DNA from: Gorsachius magnificus
Taxonomy: Eukaryota; Chordata; Aves; Pelecaniformes; Ardeidae
NCBI GenBank assembly: GCA_034008185.1
Contig: CM067084.1
Coordinates: 62,386,599 to 62,450,598, forward strand
DNA length: 64,000 bases
Reading direction: 5' to 3'
The position numbers and the translations under genes are program-made. The notes under the pieces are model-generated. The model was not told the origin of the DNA. It saw only the letters and a list, made by a program, of their open reading frames with translations, and made no database searches. Shown one piece after another: positions 44,001 through 58,300 of the stretch. Numbering within the stretch: position 1 is the first letter of the stretch; every line of letters starts with the position of its first letter.

Positions 44001-45957
44001 TCGGAATGTTCTAGCAGAGAATTTCTTACCGGAAAGATTGCTAATTGGCGTTAATTCCATTAAGTTATTTGCTTAATAAGCAGCTATTAAAAGTTACTAA
44101 AGAGAAATGCAGAGGTAACTACACCTTCCTTGCAGTACTGTGTGCTGTTCTGCTCTTCTCCAAACAGAATGACCATAATTCCAACAGAAGAAAGGGGAGA
44201 TCTTCATATGAAAAAGGCATATGATAGAAAATAGAGACAAATAAACAAAAAAAGTGATTTTTTTTTCCCCCCCAATTAATAGTATTTTGAAAAGCTACTA
44301 GGTAAAAAAAAACCAAACTGCCTTTACATGGTTTAATACAGTTATGGCAATGTGTTCTACTGATCATCAGGTCCAAGACACGAAACTTTTTTTTTGAAGC
44401 GAGATCTACATGAAGGAACACAAAGCCATGGTTATATTAGGCAAGATAAAAATCAAGCAGTCTGGAACAAGTCTTCACACTTCAGGACATAAGGCAACTA
44501 GTAAATGTTTCTTGTTAGGAAGACTTATACTGAATCACTGTGTTGCAACTACGTGCTAGGCTTCCTGCAATGTCCTTTTCTCAAGCCCCAGGTTATTTCA
44601 AGATATTAAGATATTAGGTAAGCTACTTCTCCAATTTTGTAAAATGAGTATGTTCTTAAACAGGGTTTCAACCAGTCCGTTCTGGACCAATGAGGGGGAG
44701 CAGCAAACAGCAATATGCCTAAAAATCGTATTTGTGAATAAAAGAGTAAATTGTTGTCTGAAAGAGCCAACTCTGGAAAAAAGTACAATTACAATATTCC
44801 TAAGAATCCTCCATGGATTTCCACATTACCACTCCATGGACAATATACATGGCTTTTCTCTTAAAGAAGCAGGCACCAGTGTTTCGTAAAAGTTGATGCC
44901 GCATGAATTGAATCCTCTGCCCTACCAGGAAGTGAAATTTTAGCAAAATGGTTCTGAATAACACACAATAGTGACAGATGCTCTGTAGAAATGCAAGTTT
45001 GCCCTTTTATAAAAGGAGTAAAAATATTGCCCAGGACTACTTTGTTCTGAATACAATACAGTGGCCTGTAATTCTTTTAAAAAATTAGGTAACATAAGAA
45101 TATGATACATGCATATAATCCTCTTTGTAACCAAGTACTTGTAACTAAGGCTAAAATACTTTCAGAAAAGTGGAAAAAGCCTTTAGGGTTTCTTGCAGCA
45201 TAATTTTGGTAGTACTAATTTTTGGACAATCAGTTCTCATGCACGCACTAATACAAATTCTGCTAAAACCAATTTTTTTTAAAAAGTAAACCAGTTACTA
45301 AACCGTACCCTAAAAACAAAAGGCATTTTATCAGCAAATTAGCTAACAACTTCCAGTCACATAACACAAGTACTCAAGAGCATGCCATGACTGGAATAAA
45401 GAATATACACTGTAACCTGCCAGGCACCCTCAGAGTGGAAAATTTCAGAATCATCACATTTCTCATAAAAATAAATGACATAGTTAAAGACGTGTCTTAA
45501 TTTAGCATTTCTGGTTTGCTTTATAGTTGTTTCTTAAACAACTATGACAAAATATAGTTTACTTACATGAACAAACACACCAAAAGAGTAAGAGACAAGA
45601 AATAATCTGAAGAAAAATTTCCCAGCTTCCCCAGCTTGTTTACTGCTGGGAATTGTGTATGCAACCCTTTAAACACTACACAGAGCAAATCTGTCACCAC
45701 TGCTATCCTAATGACTTGTACATCTAAATGCCATTAATGACAGGGTATTTTTTTCTAGACAGATGCAGCATTTTTACAACACATTGTGCAGTGTACACAA
45801 TCTTTGCTACTCTCCCTTGACAGAACTTTCCCCTGGCCCATCCCTCATTTCACAAGAAACTTTTACTTAGTTTCTCTACCAATGTTCAGCCAGCATCCAT
45901 CTTCTGTTGAACATTCATGAGGCCGTACTGGCAACCTCTCATTAGTTATTCTTATTT
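38046..45957 (-). other. STIM2: STIM2 intron 1, central part
   Basis: AT-rich intron between CR1 copies. It contains A20 runs at 38977-38996 and 41439-41458 and a somewhat GC-richer patch with several CpGs at about 41.75-42.0 kb. No supported exon or RNA gene. Confidence 0.75.
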
Positions 45958-46303
45958 CACAGAATCATAGAATCACCTCGGTTGGAAAAGACCTTTAAGA
46001 TCATCGAGTCCAACCGTTAACCTAACCCTGCCATCCCACCACTAAACCATGTCCCTAAGCACCTCATCTATCCTTCTTTTAAATACCTCCAGGGATGAGG
46101 ACTCCACCACCTCCCTGGGCAGCCCATTCCAGAGCCTGACAACCCTCTCGGTGAAGAAGTTTTTCCTAATGTCTAGCCTAAACCTGTCCTGGCGCAGCTT
46201 CAAGCCATTCCCCTTCGTCCTATTGTCTGTTACTAGGGAGAAGAGGCCGACCCCCACCTCACTACAGCCTCCTGTAAGGTAGTTGTAGAGGGCGATTTGC
46301 CTC
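45958..46303 (-). mobile_element. CR1 LINE 3' fragment, sense to STIM2
   Basis: About 346 bp in minus orientation, the least degraded CR1 here. The minus frame keeps an open stretch from [19 protein letters not shown] to [20 protein letters not shown] and the terminal EVLRDMV, followed by the standard 3' UTR and the GATTCTATGATTCTGTG tail. It is 5'-truncated within the reverse-transcriptase C-terminus, so it cannot be active. Confidence 0.95.
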
Positions 46304-49300
46304 TGATTTTCCTGTTTCTTCTGTTCTTTCTACAATCTGGTTGGGCAACAGTGACAGCCAGTTGGCACATTAAACAACATTACGCCAAGCAGGTACGTGG
46401 ACACACCTCTTGCTGAAAGCTGACTGCGCTACTGTTAATAATGGCATATTTCATATTCATGGCATATTCAGTTATTCACTAGCATCACTATACACAAGCA
46501 CGGTCCCAGTTCAGATGAGATATGAATGCTATAATACCACATATAAAGTCCTTTTGCGTATATTAAGTGTGTTAGACTGAACGCAAAAGTCATTCCCAAA
46601 ATTAAGTGCTGGGTCAACCATCAACTCTGAATGCAATAATACAGGTGTTCATTAATTGGGCAGAAAACACAAAAAGTCAAAATAAATTAAGACAGTGGTA
46701 AGGCCTTAACTAATCTAAATGGTTTTGCATCATATTTATTAATTAAGAGCAGAGTCCAGATTTCTCAAGTACTCACCCTCGTATCATTCACCCCCTATGT
46801 GAACTGAACCACCTTATAAACAGCATAAAAGCAAAAGCTGCACAGAAATCTACTTCTGGATTTTTTTTCCTTTTAAACACATTGCTTAGCAAGATCCATT
46901 GGACATTCAACTGAGGAGGTAAATAACAGGTGTGACCAAAAGTGAAGGTAATGTTGGACAGGTACCCAAAGGCAGAGTTTTGCCCAGGGAGAAAAAGAAA
47001 AAAAAAAAAAAAAAAGACATTAATTAAAAATAATTACATGGCAATAAGTCATTCTATACTAGACAAATCACTACTTCTAAATATATTATTTATTATTAAG
47101 ACTTGCGTATACAGAGCTACCCTGAATATTTCTAGAAGCCTTAATTACATGGAGCACATTCAGCTGTGCTTAGAAGTACAGTACAGAATTTAAGCATAAA
47201 TGTTGATTTACTGCAACCTGTATTAGTCAGTTATAACAGGTAAGAGTTCTCTGCAGATTCCAGTGTTAGCCCGAAAAGGGAACAGAAACTCAGGAGAATT
47301 CTGTCAGGTATTCTGAAGAACTAGTGAAAGATCCTCAAACACAGGATAACTGTAGCCTCCTAACAAGCTGCAGATTATATGTCACTAAACATTGTTGAAG
47401 ATTTTGGGGTTTCTCTGTCTCTGGTATCTTCAAAAGACAAGTCTATGCCATCAGAAAAAAAAAGAAATTGCTCACAACTCTCATCCTTCCTACTGCAAAA
47501 CACATATGAATAGTAATGAACCACTAAGAGCAACTCCAATGCTTGCAAAGACAGAGTAGGCAGAGCAGTATTCTGCTTGTGACTAAAGCAATCACAGTTG
47601 CAGGATACTGAACAATTGTGGGCGAGAATATCACAATTTCTAATTTAGCACAACATTCTGCTATGAAGTACAAAGTGTTACTTGAAGTTCCCAGATGCAA
47701 TTAATGCAGAGGTGGAATTGTTCTTTCCTTTTTCCCCAGCTGTGCTTCAGTCTTATCTACAAATCTAAAATATTTCTGTTAAAGAGTTTCAGAACTACAT
47801 TAACTGATGGCAGTCTACTCTTTCCTTCTGGTACTCCTTATAAACATAGGCACATAGGTCAAAAAGCATCTGAGCACCTTATGTCCACAAACAAACAAAT
47901 CAAAAAAACTTAGCAAAGCATGGAAATTCCTTCTAGAACCTACACGGCATTCTCAGTTATGTGCTGCTGTACCCAGCATTTTACAAGACCCACACAATTC
48001 CTGCATGAAAAGTTTGGCAATAGAGAATGGAAGTATTTACCTTTTCAGTATTCCTTTCCCATTCTTAAGCTGGAGCAAAAACACAAGCGGTGAATCAAAT
48101 GAGGTGAGAAGGCCTGTTAAGGAGGTTGGGGCACACAATCGGAACACACCAAACATGCACAAAATTTGCTGGGGTGGAGGAGGCAAGGCAAGACAAATGC
48201 ATGACTCAACAGATAAGACATTTAAGAGAACCTTACAAGACATGCTTGCAAACACTACATCCTAAAAGAAAATTAATATCCTTACACTGCAACCCAATCA
48301 TTCAGATGAAGTCTGTAAAACCGTTCAAAAGCTGAACTGAATTCAAGCATAGATCATCTTTAGTAAGTAATCTACTGAGAAGTCTCAAACCTTCTGAAAG
48401 TAATAAATTATGGCTAACAAGGCTATCAAAGATGGGGAGAAGGAGTTAACACCACCTCCCCTCCCCGAGTAACATATTAATTATAGCTTCCTAGGTAGTA
48501 TTACTGATTGGCTGAAACCTAATCCTGCAACATTTTAAAGCTAAATGACATAGAAAACAAAACTTAAGTGCACTTAAGAAGCACTGTGAACATAAATACC
48601 AAATCAATATCCAACCTGAGCAGTAATTACTCATTCTGTAGCATTCAAAAAGCTTAAACACATTAAAGAAACATGGCAAAAATACCTGACTTAAAAAGTG
48701 TTTAAGTTTAGACATAAGCTTCACCAGGTTAGAGGCTCCTTAAACAGGATGAGGTACTGCTCCTAGAACAGTTCTCATATAAAGCCAGGAAAGCAACATT
48801 GTTTTCCCTGTATCTGAAGTAAGTATCCTCCTCACAACAGAAATTTAACTGACACAGCAAGTAGAGTCAGTGGTGTGATCCACGTGTCCGAACAGGGCTT
48901 TTAAACTCATGGCAAAACAAGCTTACTCTGTTACAGAAGGAGCCCAGATTCCTAGCTCAGATGCCGACACCTCAAGAGATGTGAAATTAATCCCATCCTT
49001 AAAGCTTCTGATCAAGTAACACCATGGGTAAGCACTTTAACACCTCTGGGCCCTACAAACCCAACAGCATTAAACAACAAATGAAAATAATGAATAGGTG
49101 AAGCAGGAAACTGTGCACAGTAATTGCTCCCCAAGTATGCTTTCCCCACTACGTCTTGAAGTTTGCATGGTCTGAAACACCAGCTCCTAAACGACGCCAC
49201 GTTCTCAAAGTCCAGTATAAGAACAATAGCCTTGGCATGAGCAAGAGCCAGGCAGAAAAGCCAAGAAGAAGGAAGCAGGTTCACTGCTGGAAATATCCAG

Positions 49301-51883
49301 TGTGGGCAGCGACAGCTGCTTCTGGGACTGGCTGCTTCCCTCCACTCTGGGCCCTGTACCCCACCAGTAACCATCCCACGTGCTTCAACCCATCCTGGAA
49401 GCAGCATTGAGGCCAACAGCAAAGCTTTCTGCCAAATGCAAATTGTTATTTCCCTACTTCCTCTGAAAGGAATGACAACCAGACAAGAGCTGGAGGGTGC
49501 CTGAAAGTTACCCTTTGGATGATGACACCCTTAAAGATAAAATACAATTTCCAATAGTAGAAGCATTAAACTCTCATTCAGATATCTAGGTAAATGCAAT
49601 TATCTTTAAAATATTTTATGTTAGAAAAGAAATAATTGAGGTTGCTTTCATTACAACTAAACTTCATACCCGTTTCAATTAGCAAACAGAAAATTACTAA
49701 CATGCAATCAGTAAAATCAAGGGGGTTTGCCAGTTTACCAAACCAACTAGGACTTGCACTTTGAAGTAATCTGTGTTTAACAGAAGTTTGAGATAGGCCA
49801 AAGCAGCAGCAAGTTTCAAAATATTTTTAAGTGAGAAATCTGAGACCATCAGGTGAGGCTACTTCATAGGACAAGCAAACATGTCAGAGCCAAAGGCTCA
49901 TTATTCATGCAAATATAGCGGGCTACTTACAACTCTTGGACAAGATGCACAAGAAAAGTACAGTATTTACCTCGCCCTAGCACTTACAACTGCAACACTT
50001 TGAGGATGTCATTATTAGTGTTGGCACCTGTACTTGCCACCAGTATGAACGTCACAATTCACCCTCTACCATGTCTCTAACTTACACTTCACCTACTAAC
50101 CTTAAGAAAATATCCAAGTATGCTCTCCAACAGGAATCCAACAATCCTGGGGTCAAGTACTTAAGGTAAATGCCTCATCTGCTTTAGTTCCACACAATAC
50201 AGAATGCTCTATATTCAAGTTCTACCTAGCCAAACAAATGGAGCTCTTTGAAATACCCAAGCAGTTGTACAAATGGCAGCCTCCGTGGTGATCCCAGGAC
50301 ATATGCCGTCGTTGATTTTACAGTTGATGTTTCAAATTCTCATCTGCATGCAGAAAGTGCCAGGGAACTTCATACTTAAGTCTGTCTTCTCCAAAATACT
50401 GAATGCAAAACTTGCCAAGGAAAACATAACTATAGCTCTGCCTGGATAGTGGAATACATGTTCCCTCCTGCTTCTAACAAGTCTCTTACTACTCTCCCAA
50501 TAAACAGACCAGATTTAAGCTTGTCCTTTATGATCATTGAAAATACCACATGGACCTGAAAAAGCAATCTGAATTTTCACCCCTTCGAACACCATACTTC
50601 TCAATTTTCATGTGCAAAACGTCCCAGTTACCAGCAGAGTGTTTCACTTCCACTTTCATTTTTATTGTGTACACAAAAAATTTTTGAAAAGGGCAAACAG
50701 AGCTAGATACATTTGAAACACTTCTGCATCAGTTTTCAGAGCAGAACCCATGGCAAGACCAGATAGTTTCACTTAAGAGTATTCACAGTCATGAGAAGCA
50801 GTGAAACATTTTCATTTCAATAAGCCTTAGAAACCTTGGGGGGGGGGAGAGATACAAGAGGCCACAAAGTCTGAAAACTTATTTAAAGTTATTCTTCCTC
50901 AATGTCCTGCAAATAAGAGTGGCCTGGTAGGAGGTACAGAGTGAAAGCCCATTTTCCAAAGCAAACTGGGTTGACTGACCTTCAGCAATGGGCTGATGGG
51001 CTTCAAAATTGTCACACTATAGCTGCCTAAAATCTCCACCCACAGTCAGATCTGAAGCTACCAGACAAGGGACTAGTTCTTTCGTCACAGATAGCAAGGC
51101 ACTACATCTAGACTTTAAGCAGGTTAACATTATAGTATTCTGAAAACTCAGTATCTTCAGTTGGTAAGCTTAGTCCTCTGCCTAAAGTCTTCTCAAACAC
51201 TTCATAAACCCAAAGAATACAGGATCAGAACAACAAATGACCAGAATTAAAGAAGCACTTATTTAAAAATTGTGCTAAAGCTCAAAAAAAATTCTATTCA
51301 AATGAATAATCAAATACTGCTTTCCTATTTAAAGAATAAATGCAATAATTTGGGTAACAAGACAATGGCTGTCTTGTTCTTTGGCTTCTGTAAGAATGTT
51401 AATCTGCTGCATAGAAAACTAAAAATGGTAAAAAAAAAATCAAAAACAAAAAAGTCATTGTAATTTTACTAACTTCTGGCAGGAAAGAAATTTCAGCCTT
51501 AGGATACCATTTAGGAGACTGCAAACCAATACAAATCAACAGAAAAAAAACACAGAACAATAAAATCAATTTACAAAGTGAGTCAGTGCCAGCAAAAATT
51601 TCAAAACCCCAAGTTGAAAACCCCCTCTTAGTAACACCTCCCAAAATTTTATCACAAAAATTATGGTGCAGCTTACTATTGCCATTCTCCTTTAACTATT
51701 TTATCCTTATTCTTTCTACATTAGCAGTCACTTTTAAGCATTTGCACAAAACCAAAACTGAAATGCTAGTAGAAAACAGCAAGTAGTTGTCAAACTGTCT
51801 TGTCTCAAACAGCACAACCATACCTTGCAGTTTCACAAAAGCCTAGCAAAAACATATGGATTGGCCACACTGACTCAAAGGTG
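46304..51883 (-). other. STIM2: STIM2 intron 1, segment after the second sense CR1
   Basis: AT-rich intron with an A-run at about 46996-47015 and a G10 run near 50838. A minus-strand open frame at 49012-49422 has no ATG at its start and no recognisable content. Nothing else supported. Confidence 0.75.
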
Positions 51884-51965
51884 TCCATCTAGCTCAGCCC
51901 TGCGCAGTCCCAGTTAGCAGCAGATCCATCTAGCTCAGCCTTGTGCAGTCCCAGTAAGCAGCAGA
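51884..51965 (+). repeat. Tandem duplication of a 41-bp unit
   Basis: Two head-to-tail copies, 51884-51924 and 51925-51965, each starting TCCATCTAGCTCAGCC and ending AGCAGCAGA. They differ at about three positions. The preceding words resemble an old amniote interspersed repeat, but I cannot name it. Confidence 0.92.
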
Positions 51966-52307
51966 TGGTACAGTACAAAGGGTGACAGCGAGAACAATTT
52001 TTCCCTAAAACAACACATTTTTGGTTTGCAAAACAGTCCACTGCAATGAGTTTCCTGGTTCAATTCTACCTGTTTACGCAGGTGTGCTCTCCCCTTCCCC
52101 CAGGAAAATGAGAAACTGGGGGGATATATCTATTTTTAAACCTTCTTCTGATTTTCAATTAATGCCCCCAGGTGTCATAGCATGAAAATACCTAGCAGTC
52201 TTCCTAAAGTTGGCTTCTTTATAACACTCATGATTTCAAAGAGGTCTACCACGTCTTCGCTATCACCTCCCAAGACCTGAAACCGATTTGGCTGCCACAG
52301 TGCTCTT

Positions 52308-52336
52308 CCATCCATCCATCCCTCCCTCCCTCCCTG
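52308..52336 (+). repeat. (TCCA)n/(TCCC)n microsatellite
   Basis: About three TCCA units run directly into four CCCT/TCCC units. Short and interrupted by one change of motif. Confidence 0.9.
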
Positions 52337-55300
52337 CCCTTGGCCTTCCTTATGTCCAGCCCAGGGTCCATTTGACCTTCACTTAGCCAATTTCAGCAAA
52401 TTATTCCAGCAGAAAACCCAACAACTAAACTGAACAGCTCAGCATGAGGAAGAGGACAGACTGAAGGCCTAAACCACATCTGCCAACATATATTGGATTT
52501 TAGCTTCCCAAGAACTACAGCCACAGAGGTTTTTTTAAAACCAGGAAGTCCTTGTTCCTCTCCATCCACAAAAACATACATACAAAAACAGTGGCAAGCT
52601 TTATTCAAGCCTTTTTTAGTTTTACACATCCTTTCAAGTGACAGTGATTATTATACTGTTTTCCTTTCTTCATAATTTGTAGTATTTCTTCCTGATGAAC
52701 AGCCAGGCTTTTTCCAAAGAACAATCCACTATTACTCCCAAAAATCTCAAGTATAACAGCTAACCAGAGCTCCAATCATTCAGTTAAATCCAATCCAGGT
52801 ATACACTTAACGGTATGAAAATACTGAATAAAATAAGCTCCTTCCTCCTTTTTCTCCCTGCCCCACTTTCTTCTGCTTCGCCACTACCATCTCATCACCC
52901 TGTCACAGTATCATGAAATACCATCAGAGATCTCTGCAGGCAACAGCAGTTGATGTTGAATCCCTCTTCACCATCCCTATGCTACACGTCAAACTTCCAC
53001 TCACTTCTAAGCTAACTCGTACAATGCTCCAGTTGTAACCACCCAGTGCAGTAAAGATGCATCCCTTTTCTTCCCATTAAGATAACACTTTACATGTGTT
53101 TGTTTATCACACTTTTGTAAGGAAATAGAAATTTCTGTGGACCTGATCACAGCCCAAGTTGTGTACAAAGCTTCCATCTTGTTGAAATAAGAAAGACTTA
53201 CCACTCGTCAACATCAAGAGAAATTAGAGCCTCAACTACTGTTCACAGGATACTATAAACAGACATGAGGCAACATAAAACAAGTGTCTGAGTGCTTCTC
53301 TGACAAAAAAGAAACACACCACAGATGCATAGTTTCTTAGCACGGATGTTTACTTAATAAAGAAAACAAACCAGTTTTACTTGGATTCCTTTATAACAAA
53401 GTTTAGAAGTAGTCAATTAGATGCATTTAGAACTCAGATAGGTGTATTTTTTTTCTTTCAAGCATCTACAGCTGAATCAGAATGGGACACATCTTCGTTA
53501 TCCTTTATAGAAGTAAATAATTATTCAAACGTGGATTTTTCTATAAGCTAAGTTGCTATCATCTACAATAACCAATCTCTTTAAGAAGCCCTACCAAAAC
53601 CTTGGCTCTACTGCTAAGCTAAAAGTCTCTCTCTACAAACTTTATGGATTGCTGAAGTATTTCCTTACTAATTTTGAAAACCTCATTTTTCAACTTCACA
53701 TTGGTAACATCTGTGTAAAAAATTGCTCTTCATGAGTAGCTAAGTCTCCCTTACCCACCTTTCTCAATCACTTATTACTTACTTGGCATGCGTGGGCTTC
53801 CTCTAAAATGGTTAATACTATTTTCCTCCAAAACTATTGTCTTCTCACAGATGCCCTTGCACAGCTGTGCACTGACCTGAAGGAAGGACCTGGTCCTGCT
53901 GAAAAAAATTAATAGAGACTTCCAGCTCAATCAGTTCCCCCAAACTAGCTCACCTCCAGCCACCATAATGATAAGGGAGCAGCTGGAACACACAGAAGAG
54001 GCAGGGAGGGAGAGACAGCAACAAGCACAGAGGAGAAGCACCCCTTTCCACAGCAACAGCCTACACCAAGGTCAGTTTAAATCAATAACAAAGCAACATC
54101 CTTCCAAGACTGCAGAGCTACAGGTCTCGTATCACTGCCTGCAACACAACCGAAGTAAGACCAATTATCGGGAGTGCAGTTTCATAAGACGAAAACCAAA
54201 AATATTAATTTACTTAAAATGCAGTCTTAGAAAGAAATCCCAGAGAAGTAGTAACAGAGGTTCATACATCAAAGTCAATGGAATCAATTTCATTGTCTCT
54301 TATCTGTACTTCAGACTGAGGTATTACTGCGCTGTTTCCAAAGTAACTAAATACCCTCTATGGCTCCGACAGCAGTGTCTCAGTAGATAGTCAGGGAAGA
54401 TGAACCAGGTAGGAGAGAAGAGATGGGGGCAGCCATGTTCCAAAAAGACCACTGGCTAAGTTAAGTCTTTCAAAGAAAAATTAAAAATATACTCTGGGGA
54501 AGACAGAGCTGTCTTGATGCATTTCATGTGCAAATAAAAATCACAAGTAGGAAAGGATATATTTTTTTCTTCCTGCCACATCATGATATACACATTGGAG
54601 CTACATGATATTATATACCCTAATTTTCATATTTAGCAAAACAGTAAACAATACTTAGCACTAAAAAAGCACTTTCACTTCAAAATAATTTTTAGATCTT
54701 TAGGCAATGAAAATAACTTAAGCCAACAGTATTTTTCATATAGGCATACAATGTTACAGCAAGAAGTTATCCTGCAACCTTCTATATATAGCAATCTCAG
54801 ATTAAAATTACAGTAGAAGGCAGTTTCCTACTCAGAATAATTAACTGTCGTATTTGTTTCAGAATCATCACAGACCACATGTTTTGAGTGATTTTGTTTA
54901 GTTGCTAACAGTACAATACTCCTTGTTTGTTGTTCTTCAAATAAAAATACTAGGTAGCATTTCAAATTGAGGAAAAGCTCATCAAGCTTGTCATTTCCAG
55001 ACTATAACTAGACAGAAACAACATAAGACTTATTCTTTTTATTCGCTTTAGATCTAGGCAGAAAAATCACCTGCTTACTGCATTTAGTGAGGGGGTAGGA
55101 GGGAGAAATGCATTTCAAGTAAAGTTCTGTGGTTGGGACAAAAAATTCAGCAGGTCGACAAAATATATGTTGATCATTTCCTAGCAGAGCTCACTGAACG
55201 TATTTCAACATGTAAACAGAGACAGTAGTGTAAATCTAAAAGGAAAAAAACCAAAATCACTTACTGAGCCAGTCACTCATTCATCAAATGTTACACATAC

Positions 55301-58300
55301 AGGAAAAAACCCAAACATTCAGGGGTTACTGATGACCAATCTCAATGGAAGCCTAGAGGAGTTATTTACTATTAAGAATAAAATAAGGTTTGTGTGAGAA
55401 TTTCCTTTCTAAATAAGTTATTTCACTTGCAGAGAACTCTGAATTTTAACAAATTCAGTTCACACAGTCACCTGATGGAACTGAGAAAAACTGTTCCTTT
55501 ACTACATGTGCTTAATGATTACATACAGCTAACCCCTTCCTTTATTCTAAACCACAAAGCGAGAAAGAGCATTCATACCACACCTTCACATATGGAAAGT
55601 TTCCCATTTTTAGGAGAAACTACACAGAGCTTAGAAATCCAAGATGTCTCACCAATATTTTTATTCAACAAAAACTTGTTTAAATTAATGCTCTACCACA
55701 AGGTTTGTTTGCTTTTAAACACAGCTTTAAATAGGTTCAGATAAATTACTGTTTATAGCTTACCTCAGTTTTAGAAGCAGAGCAGATAATTTCTTACAAA
55801 TTAATAATAACCACAGAAACAAAGTACACAAAACAAAAAGAATTCCAGTATTAAAATTTTAACTGGAGACCGTACCAGAGGACTGGGGTGCTGACAGTTT
55901 TTAAAATGCCTCATGATGGAAAAGAAAGGGTAGGAAACAGAAAGCACTGCCTAGAGGGAAAGGATCAAAGCTATCTTTGCGTTCCTGTAAATTCTGAGCT
56001 ACTGCAAAAGTTAAAGCTTCACACAACCCAAGTAGCCTCAACAACCATTCCAATTTACACAAGTTTCTGTGGTGCTGCTTGTGGCTTTCGATACAAGCTA
56101 CAACAGCCAGCAAGGGGTTCCCTCCCACCCCTGCATCCAGCAATCACCGGAGAAGCAACATTCCCCTGCAGCAGTTATCACTGTCTGCATGCAGAGGAAA
56201 TTTTCTCCTGATAGACTTAAAAATCTTTGCCAGAGACCACAAGAATGAGATCTAAAAGAAAAGGTCAGTGGTTCTTACCCATTAACTCAAATTCTGTTGA
56301 CTCAAATGAGTCAAGAGTTCTGTTAAAATGAGTGCTATTAACTCAAATTCTTAACTGTTCTGACAAGGGCATTATCTTCAATTTCCAAGACAGATTTTAG
56401 TTAAAACTTTGGAGTACTCTTCATTATACAGATTTAAGGATTCCTCTAACAAGTCTCTGGAAATGCCATGCTTTTGGAATTGGAAGGAAAAGGAGCAAGG
56501 TCCAGAAGAAGGGGGGGGAACCCACACAAAAACCAGATATGAAAAATACAGTAATAAGGTCTCTTCAGTTGAGTTTGAAGTGCTCACAGAAATCAAGTAA
56601 CGAAATGCAGATTTTTACAGTACCCAGACAATCTTCATGTTCTGTTTATGCTGATTCTAAATTTTAACAAAGCATTATCATTTTATTCACCCCCCTTCAG
56701 ATATGCAAAGATAGTTTCCATAGTAACAGGAGAGACTTAGTAGTATCCAAAGGCAGAACAAAACTAACTTATGTAACAACTCAAAACTCACCTTGGTTTG
56801 TAAAATGTATATGTGCTTATTTTAGGACAACATACATAGTGGTTATTTACTCTTAACACCTACCATACCTGGTCAAGATAAACATCTCAAGCTCCTGTAT
56901 GTTAAAAAGCCAGTTTCACAGGTAGGATGCAACAGACTAATCCCAATGAAGTCTTCTCATACATCAGGATTTCTGCAGTAAATTAGAGCCAATTCTTATG
57001 TAAAATAATACACTTTTTACTTCTAAGTTCTTGACAAGGCATTAAAAATTACCAAAAAAAAAAACCCCTCTAGTAATTTTCCTAGCTTTCCCACATCATC
57101 ACAGCTCTTGGCAATACATTCCTCTCCCCCAATGCTGACTGCGAACAAATACAAAAAGGATGTACAAGTTACAGCGCACAAGCTACAAATCAATTAAAAG
57201 TATATGGAATTGCTGATTTTATACAAACTTCAAAAAAAGGAAACTACATTTTTAGATGTTTTTCACATTGATAATATCATCATGGGAAATCTTATCAAGA
57301 TCAACTGCCTCTGTCATTTGGTCCAGTCCTCCTTTGACAAATACATGGCAGCTCAACCTAGTTGTGATAGATGCATATCACTGAGGTTAGAAGAGAATGA
57401 GTCATGCCCAAGTTGCGTAGGAGCAGCTAGCCAGAATCTGGTAGGAGGTCCCCAGAAAAGCAGAGCTGTCTTCAGAGAGCTTATAGCTGAAAGAGCAACA
57501 CAAAAACCTGCTAATGGAGGGATGATACAGAGTCAAAGAATCTCAGGGAGAGACACTGAGGGGTTAAAAAGGGTTTTACAGACTGCTGTAAGACCAGAAA
57601 AGGAAAACACCAGCTAAATAACCTGGCAAATTCTGGACAGGAAGACCAGGGAAGTCTTCAGAAGTGAAGCTGACTATCAAGAAAAAAAAAAAAAAACTCA
57701 CAGGACACCGGAAGGTGCAGAATGCACTGTCAGAAGCACCGAAGTTGCAATGAATACAATGGAAGGCTGTAAGGCAAAAAAAAAAAACAAACACCACACC
57801 ACTCAGCTAGGGGCAAAGGAAGTTACAAGATCTTATCTCTGAGCGGGATTCCAGTGCCACTCAGCTACAGAAAGGCCAAGATTTTTCCTGGTTGACTGAT
57901 TTTTAATCTTTGTTTCAAAAACCTCTACAAATCCAGCTACGACAACTCACCAGCTGCTGACTGAGCTAACAAAACCTGGAAACGATGTTGCACAAGGTTT
58001 CCTTGCTGGATTTCTCCCGTTGCTGGGTTTCTCCTATTCATTATCACTAAAAATAAAAAGAAATACACTAAGAAATTAAAAACCTAACAAAACTGAGAAC
58101 AGAGCAGAAACTAATTCGATTTCAGGGACAGATGACTGCACTGTGGTGCTGACAGAAAGTAAATGACAACTTGAAGTTGACATCCTTTAGTGGAGAAAGG
58201 ACTCAAAGCTTCTGTTACTCCAACAGAAATGTTAACACCAGATGAAGAAGAACTTAACTAGAGACAAACAGATAGAAGTGATGGAATAAAAAAAAGCCTG

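Noticed and set aside
49012..49422. 136-codon minus-strand frame
   Set aside because: No ATG at its start, no recognisable domain, and a length expected by chance several times in this window.
53968..54390. 140-codon plus-strand frame
   Set aside because: Composition shifts midway from Gln/Arg-rich to Tyr/Lys-rich with no domain; consistent with chance.
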